Of a DNA stretch of 10,415 bases, positions 6,616 to 10,415 are shown piece after piece (position 1 is the stretch's first letter; every line of letters begins with the position of its first letter). This DNA is from Deltaproteobacteria bacterium (GTDB taxonomy: Bacteria > Desulfobacterota_B > Binatia > UBA9968). Under the pieces are notes generated by a model that did not search any database, was not told where the DNA came from, and was given only the letters and a program-made list of their open reading frames with translations. The stretch is taken from positions 1-10,415 of the forward strand of contig JACPSF010000090.1 in the NCBI GenBank assembly GCA_016193385.1, written 5' to 3'. Position numbers and translations under genes: made by a program.

Positions 6616-6644
6616 GTTAGAGAAAGTAATCATGGGAGGAAATG

Positions 6645-7211
6645 ATGGAACACAAAGCGGCCTTCGCGAAGGCCAGTGAAGTCCTGAAGGATGAGCATCG
6701 CTTGATCGAGAAGGTGCTCACGGTTTTGGAGCGGCTCACGGAACGCTCCGGGGAGGCTCCTTTGGAGATTTGGACGAAAGCCATCAGTTTCATAAGAGGC
6801 TTTGCCGATCAGTGCCATCACCTGAAAGAAGAAAAGCTTCTCTTTCCTGCGTTGGAGAAGCGGGGCATTCCTCTCGAGGGAGGTCCCATCGGAGTCATGT
6901 TGATGGAGCATGAGGAAGGCCGAGCGTATGTGAGGGGGATGGCAGAGGCCCTCACTCGCTGGGATGAGGATCCGGACGGAGCCAAACGTGCTCTCGTTGA
7001 AAACGCCGTGCCTTATCTACGGCTTTTAAGGGAGCACATAGCGAAAGAAGATCAGATCCTTTTCAGCATGGCGGATGATGTCCTGAGCGGGGAAGAGCAG
7101 AAAAAACTTGTCGCAGCGTTCCAGGAGCACGAGGCAGAGGAGATAGGTCCAGGAGTTCACGAGAAATTCTTGCAGATCGCCGAGGAGCTGGAGCGATATT
7201 CAGGTCGTTAA
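6645..7211 (+). CDS. Hemerythrin HHE-domain protein (second copy)
   Basis: 188 aa from the preferred ATG at 6645; a tandem ATG at 6642 would add one Met, but the GGAGG at 6635-6639 is better spaced for 6645. Numbering from 6642, the di-iron ligands fit H19 in KDEHRLIEK, H59/H60 and E64 in CHHLKEEKLLFPAL, H90 in LMEHEEGRAY, and H132 with E136 in LREHIAKEDQILF. HxxEExxLFP is the typical second-helix signature of bacterial hemerythrin-like proteins. No signal peptide or membrane segment is present, so it is cytoplasmic. Extra H163 and H173 lie in the C-terminal helix. It follows the NnrS-like gene by 29 bp and precedes the MFS gene by 47 bp. Probable role: O2 or NO binding, or protection of iron enzymes; which one cannot be told from sequence. 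Confidence 0.9.
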   Translation: MEHKAAFAKASEVLKDEHRLIEKVLTVLERLTERSGEAPLEIWTKAISFIRGFADQCHHLKEEKLLFPALEKRGIPLEGGPIGVMLMEHEEGRAYVRGMAEALTRWDEDPDGAKRALVENAVPYLRLLREHIAKEDQILFSMADDVLSGEEQKKLVAAFQEHEAEEIGPGVHEKFLQIAEELERYSGR

Positions 7212-7258
7212 GGGCTGTCAGGTGGCGGTACGCAAGGGAAAGAGAGTATAAGAAACCC

Positions 7259-8533
7259 ATGATCTCACAGTATCGCGGCTGGGTGATGCTGGCGGGCGTT
7301 TTTCTGGCGTGGTTCATGATAGGGGGTGTGCAGACCTATACCTTGTTCCTTGCACCGTGGGGTAAGGAGTTTGGCTGGAGCCTCACGGTGATGTCGTTTG
7401 CCGCCTCGGTTCAGTACGCGGTCAACGGTTTGTTTGGTCCGGTTGGCGGAAGGCTAGCGGACCGGTTCGGCACCAAGCGCATCTTTCTGGGCTATTTGTT
7501 GATACTTGGATTTGGGGCTCTAGGGGTGAGCCGAATGTCCAGCGTCTGGCAACTGGTTCTGTTCCAGGGTGTCATGTTTGGGCTTGCCAGCGGTCTGAGC
7601 CCGGTTTACTCTCCTCTTCTCGCGCGCTGGTTTCCGCGGCACAGGGGTATGGCTTTCGCCATTGCGCCATCCGGACATCACTTGGGAAGGGGTGCCTTTG
7701 CTCCGATTGTGGTGAGCTTGATCGCGATCGCTGGATGGCGCGTCCCATGGCTGCTCATGGGAAGCCTGATACTTCTCACTTTGATTCCTTTCGTGCTTTG
7801 GACTTTTCGGGATTATCCAGAGAATCCCCCCTCGCCTCAGCTTTCCGTGGGGCGGCCAAGTTGGGGATCGGCCGCGGGCTCACCGCCGAGCGGCACTCGG
7901 GATGAGGGCGCGGCGGTACTCGAAGCAGTTCGCACCTCTCCCTTCTGGCTTATTTTCGCCGGGTTTCTCGTCTGCGGCTCCACCGCTCAGCCAATCACCG
8001 TTCATCTAGCTCCGCTGGCCATGGAAGGCGGGTTGGGCCAGGCGGAAACGGCTGCCGCCCTAGGCATTTTTGGCATTTCTGCGCTGCTGGGTCTCTTGAC
8101 CAGCGGCGCCGCCACACAGACCATAGGCGGACGCGGCACGCTCGCGACGTACTACCTATCCCGTGCGGTGGGTTTCCTGATGTTGCTCTTTTTCGTTAGG
8201 TCGGGTAATCCCTGGTTGCTTTATCTCGCCTCGGGAATTATCGGCTTTTTCGGTCGCGGCACGGATCCGGCGGTGCGTACCCTCCTGGCCAACTGCTACG
8301 GTGTCCGGTCTCTCGGGACGCTGGTAGGCATGGTGCTCTTGATTCACCAACTCGGCTCGGCGTTCTGGATCTTTATGGGTGGTTATCTGTTCCAGCATAC
8401 CGGAACTTATTCCGGTTTCCTGATTACCAGCGTCGTCATGCTTGTCATTGCGTCGATCATCAGTTGCTACATCCGAGAGCGGCGCTGCTACCCTGTAACA
8501 GAAGAGAAATTTGAACCGGTAGCCGTCGGGTAA
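7259..8533 (+). CDS. MFS transporter (12 TM, OFA/monocarboxylate-like)
   Basis: 424 aa with twelve hydrophobic segments split by a cytoplasmic loop (about 190-220, rich in Ser, Gly and Pro). MFS motif A is clear in the loop between helices 2 and 3: GGRLADRFGTKR (about 61-72). The opening (RGWVMLAGVFLAWF...FLAPWGKEFGWS) and the segment RHRGMAFAIAPSGHHLGRGA resemble the oxalate/formate antiporter and monocarboxylate transporter branches. The substrate is not known; the nitrate/nitrite signature motifs of NarK-type carriers are not evident. It is the fourth gene in the plus-strand run, 47 bp after the second hemerythrin. Its ribosome binding site is weak (GGGAAAGAGAG, somewhat distant). It may move an anion used or produced by the neighbouring respiratory genes, an inference from context only. 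Confidence 0.85.
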   Translation: MISQYRGWVMLAGVFLAWFMIGGVQTYTLFLAPWGKEFGWSLTVMSFAASVQYAVNGLFGPVGGRLADRFGTKRIFLGYLLILGFGALGVSRMSSVWQLVLFQGVMFGLASGLSPVYSPLLARWFPRHRGMAFAIAPSGHHLGRGAFAPIVVSLIAIAGWRVPWLLMGSLILLTLIPFVLWTFRDYPENPPSPQLSVGRPSWGSAAGSPPSGTRDEGAAVLEAVRTSPFWLIFAGFLVCGSTAQPITVHLAPLAMEGGLGQAETAAALGIFGISALLGLLTSGAATQTIGGRGTLATYYLSRAVGFLMLLFFVRSGNPWLLYLASGIIGFFGRGTDPAVRTLLANCYGVRSLGTLVGMVLLIHQLGSAFWIFMGGYLFQHTGTYSGFLITSVVMLVIASIISCYIRERRCYPVTEEKFEPVAVG

Positions 8534-8583
8534 TCCATCAACCCTGCCGGCGTTGAAAGTTGCGCCTGTGGTCGGGTGCGGCC

Positions 8584-9402
8584 ATGCATGCTCCAATGAA
8601 GGTCAAGGGCTACACCGGAGTCTTGTTGATCCTTTTGGGGGAAGCCTTAAGTTTTGTTCATTTCCTTCCCTGGTCGCAATTTGTCTTTCCCCTTTTGTGG
8701 TATGGCTACATTCTCCTCGTCGACGCGCTGAATCAGCGGCTCCACGGTCGCTCTCTACTCGGCGAGCGGAGGCACGAGTTTGCTTGGATGCTTCCCGTCT
8801 CCGCCCTCTACTGGTACCTCTTCGAAGGGTACAACCTGGTTATCCGGAACTGGGTCTATCTCAATACTCCGCCAGGGGTCTGGCTGGCGACGACGATGAA
8901 GATCGTCTCCTTCGCTACGGTCATCCCCGCGCTCTATGAGACCGCTGAACTCCTGGGAGGACTCACGAAGAAGCGAGAGGGCTTCAAGCTACGGCCGCTT
9001 ATTCCTGCCCGATGGCATCTTCTCGTTTTCGTGTCAGGCGTTCTTTTGTCTCTATTGCCTCTGTTTTTCCCCCGGCTCTTTTTCTGGTCGGCGTGGCTTG
9101 GCGTCTTTCTTGTCATTGACCCGATCAATGACCGATTGGGCCGTCCTTCCGTTTTCCGTGATTGGCGCGAAGGCAATCTTCGCCGAACGGTGATTTGGTT
9201 AGCCGCTGGCTATATTTGCGGCTTTTTCTGGGAGTTCTGGAACTACTTCGCCTATACCAAGTGGGTCTATACGGTTCCCGTTCCCAGTATGCCGCATATT
9301 TTCGAGATGCCGATTCTGGGATTTTTCGGCTTCGGCCCGTTCGCTCTCGAAACCTTTGCTTTCTGGACGATGGTTTGGGGATCTAAAGACGCGAAAAGCT
9401 GA
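8584..9402 (+). CDS. Uncharacterised membrane protein with two homologous halves
   Basis: About 272 aa from ATG 8584; a TTG at 8560 (adding 8 residues) and an ATG at 8596 are alternatives, and none has a convincing ribosome binding site. Numbering below starts at 8560. I do not recognise the family. The protein has about seven or eight membrane segments and is rich in Trp, Phe and Tyr. Two halves repeat the same pattern: W47-x7-D55-x2-N58-x-RL ... FEGYN (88-92) ... WVY (98-100) ... ALYET (124-128), and W179-x7-D187-x2-N190-x-RL ... WEFWN (224-228) ... WVY (235-237) ... ALETF (262-266). The charged/polar residues D, N, R and E fall at matching places, suggesting a functional site made by pseudo-twofold symmetry. 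It is the last gene of the plus-strand run, 50 bp after the MFS gene, and converges on the ClC gene. No enzyme motif is visible. Confidence 0.8.
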   Translation: MHAPMKVKGYTGVLLILLGEALSFVHFLPWSQFVFPLLWYGYILLVDALNQRLHGRSLLGERRHEFAWMLPVSALYWYLFEGYNLVIRNWVYLNTPPGVWLATTMKIVSFATVIPALYETAELLGGLTKKREGFKLRPLIPARWHLLVFVSGVLLSLLPLFFPRLFFWSAWLGVFLVIDPINDRLGRPSVFRDWREGNLRRTVIWLAAGYICGFFWEFWNYFAYTKWVYTVPVPSMPHIFEMPILGFFGFGPFALETFAFWTMVWGSKDAKS

Positions 9403-9440
9403 AGTCTGTCGAATTTAGGACAACAGCGCCTTTTGTGAGC

Positions 9441-10415
9441 TTAATCGCTCAGCTCATCCGGAGTCGGTCTCTCTCGGTGCTTGATGTCTCCTGCCAAGCC
9501 CCGGACAACCTCTATATTTTCAGCGGTGCCCGTGGCGATAACGAGTTGATCCCTCGCTTCGAGACGGGTGGTACCTCTCGGAACCAACACTAACTGGTCG
9601 CGGATAACGGCAACGGCGACCAGATCGGCGAAATCGCTGAAAACTTCAGCCACAGTTCGGCCGGTAAGCTGAGAGCCTTGTGCAATATCCACGGCGAACA
9701 ATTCCGCCTTACCGCCGTGAATGGGTATGGGATGGCCATGCCTGAGCAGGGTGTTAAGCTGTGGAAGAGCCAGCCCACCCAGGTTAAGCGTTGAGCTGTC
9801 CTCCAGAACTTCAAAGGCCGCCTGAAGCAGGCTTTTGTGATGGGTTGGGGAATCCTTTCTTAGTTCCACCTGGGCTTCGTAAAGCCGCGTATACCGAAAT
9901 CTCGCCCCCGCACTCCGCTGGACGACGAAGGCGATGGTGGTGGCCAGCATCGACGGAACGATCAGACCGTAGCCACCCGTCATCTCAGCTACCATTACTA
10001 AAGTGGCGATCGGCACACGTGCCGTGCCGGCGAAGACGGCGGCCATCCCTACCACAGCGAATGCCGACGGGTTGAACCCTGCTCCGGGTATAGCCTTGTC
10101 AACAGCGAATGCTACCCACGCCCCAACCATAGCTCCGATATAGACATTTGGCCCGAAGACACCGCCGGACCCACCGGAGGAGATTGTAAAGGACATTGCC
10201 GCTATCTTCGCCAGGGCGAGGAATATAAGAGACCAACCTATGTAGCCGCCTGTCATCGCCTTTTGAACCCAGCCGTATCCGGTAGAAAGCGTCTGAGGAA
10301 CGAGTAGCGCCATGAATCCCATTAAGAGCCCACCGATGGCCGGCTTTAGATGATTGGGAACCTGGAGACGTTTGAAAAAATCGCGGAGGCCGTAGAAGAT
10401 CGGCGGTTCAATGGC
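9441..10415 (-). CDS. ClC-family chloride channel/antiporter with TrkA-C domain, C-terminal part
   Basis: The frame is open to the right edge, so the N-terminus is missing; 324 residues are present. Counting from the edge, the ClC part runs to about residue 185: LKPAIGGLLMG (23-33), the ion-path motif GGSGGVFGPNVYIGAMVG (81-98) and GTARVPIATLVMVAEMTGGY. The GSGIP and GREGP motifs lie beyond the edge, so the gating glutamate that separates exchangers from channels cannot be checked. From about 235 to 310 there is a TrkA-C/RCK-C-like domain (FAVDIAQGSQLTGRTVAEVF, then LVLVPRGTTRLEARDQLVIA), in place of the CBS pair common in other ClC proteins; such domains bind small ligands. The gene converges on the preceding membrane-protein gene with a 38-bp gap and is probably a separate unit. 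Role: chloride (or nitrate) transport across the inner membrane. Confidence 0.9.
   Translation of the reverse strand, partial: AIEPPIFYGLRDFFKRLQVPNHLKPAIGGLLMGFMALLVPQTLSTGYGWVQKAMTGGYIGWSLIFLALAKIAAMSFTISSGGSGGVFGPNVYIGAMVGAWVAFAVDKAIPGAGFNPSAFAVVGMAAVFAGTARVPIATLVMVAEMTGGYGLIVPSMLATTIAFVVQRSAGARFRYTRLYEAQVELRKDSPTHHKSLLQAAFEVLEDSSTLNLGGLALPQLNTLLRHGHPIPIHGGKAELFAVDIAQGSQLTGRTVAEVFSDFADLVAVAVIRDQLVLVPRGTTRLEARDQLVIATGTAENIEVVRGLAGDIKHRERPTPDELSD

Noticed and set aside
6016..6633. 205-codon open frame antisense to the NnrS-like gene
   Set aside because: It is low in hydrophobic residues, rich in Arg/His/Pro/Gln and has no domain; it mirrors the codon bias of the membrane-protein gene on the other strand.
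9403..9440. Possible bidirectional terminator between the convergent genes
   Set aside because: Only a 5-bp TGAGC/GCTCA stem at the end of the ClC gene with no T-run; too weak to call.

Overview
The window looks like a respiratory nitrogen-oxide region of a bacterium with moderately high GC. The content (a Tat-exported molybdopterin oxidoreductase start, a fused dihaem cytochrome c / ethylbenzene-dehydrogenase-type haem subunit, a NarX/NarL-like two-component pair, an NnrS-like membrane protein and two hemerythrins) resembles denitrifying or nitrite-oxidising lineages such as NC10/Methylomirabilota or Nitrospirota. That placement is an inference from gene content, not a measured affiliation.

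Left half, all on the minus strand and read from right to left. A small CxxC/CxxC protein (4715-4500) precedes a cytoplasm-facing NarX/DevS-like histidine kinase (4431-3046). The kinase overlaps its NarL-family response regulator (3049-2399) by an ATGA. A hairpin at 2388-2371 lies just after the regulator and probably ends that unit. A second unit follows: a stand-alone receiver domain (2290-1898), a membrane-anchored dihaem cytochrome c fused to an EB_dh haem-b domain (1867-272), an 81-nt block of 9-nt repeats with dyad symmetry, and the first 58 codons of a Tat-signal oxidoreductase that runs off the left edge. The last three elements look like the start of a periplasmic type II DMSO-reductase-family operon (NarG/NxrA/EbdA-like), with the two-component genes beside it as likely regulators.

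Right half, plus strand. After a 235-bp divergent intergenic region comes a closely spaced run of five genes: hemerythrin (4951-5466), NnrS-like multi-spanning protein (5494-6615), second hemerythrin (6645-7211), MFS transporter (7259-8533) and an uncharacterised membrane protein made of two homologous halves (8584-9402). The hemerythrin/NnrS/hemerythrin core suggests handling of NO, O2 or related stress that accompanies nitrogen-oxide respiration. A convergent partial gene at the right edge (10415-9441, minus) is a ClC chloride channel/antiporter with a C-terminal TrkA-C domain.

The most notable features are the 9-nt-period palindromic repeat set against the ribosome binding site of the catalytic subunit, the kinase that has lost its periplasmic sensor but carries a cysteine cluster in its GAF domain, the internally duplicated membrane protein, and the membrane gene sandwiched between two different hemerythrins.
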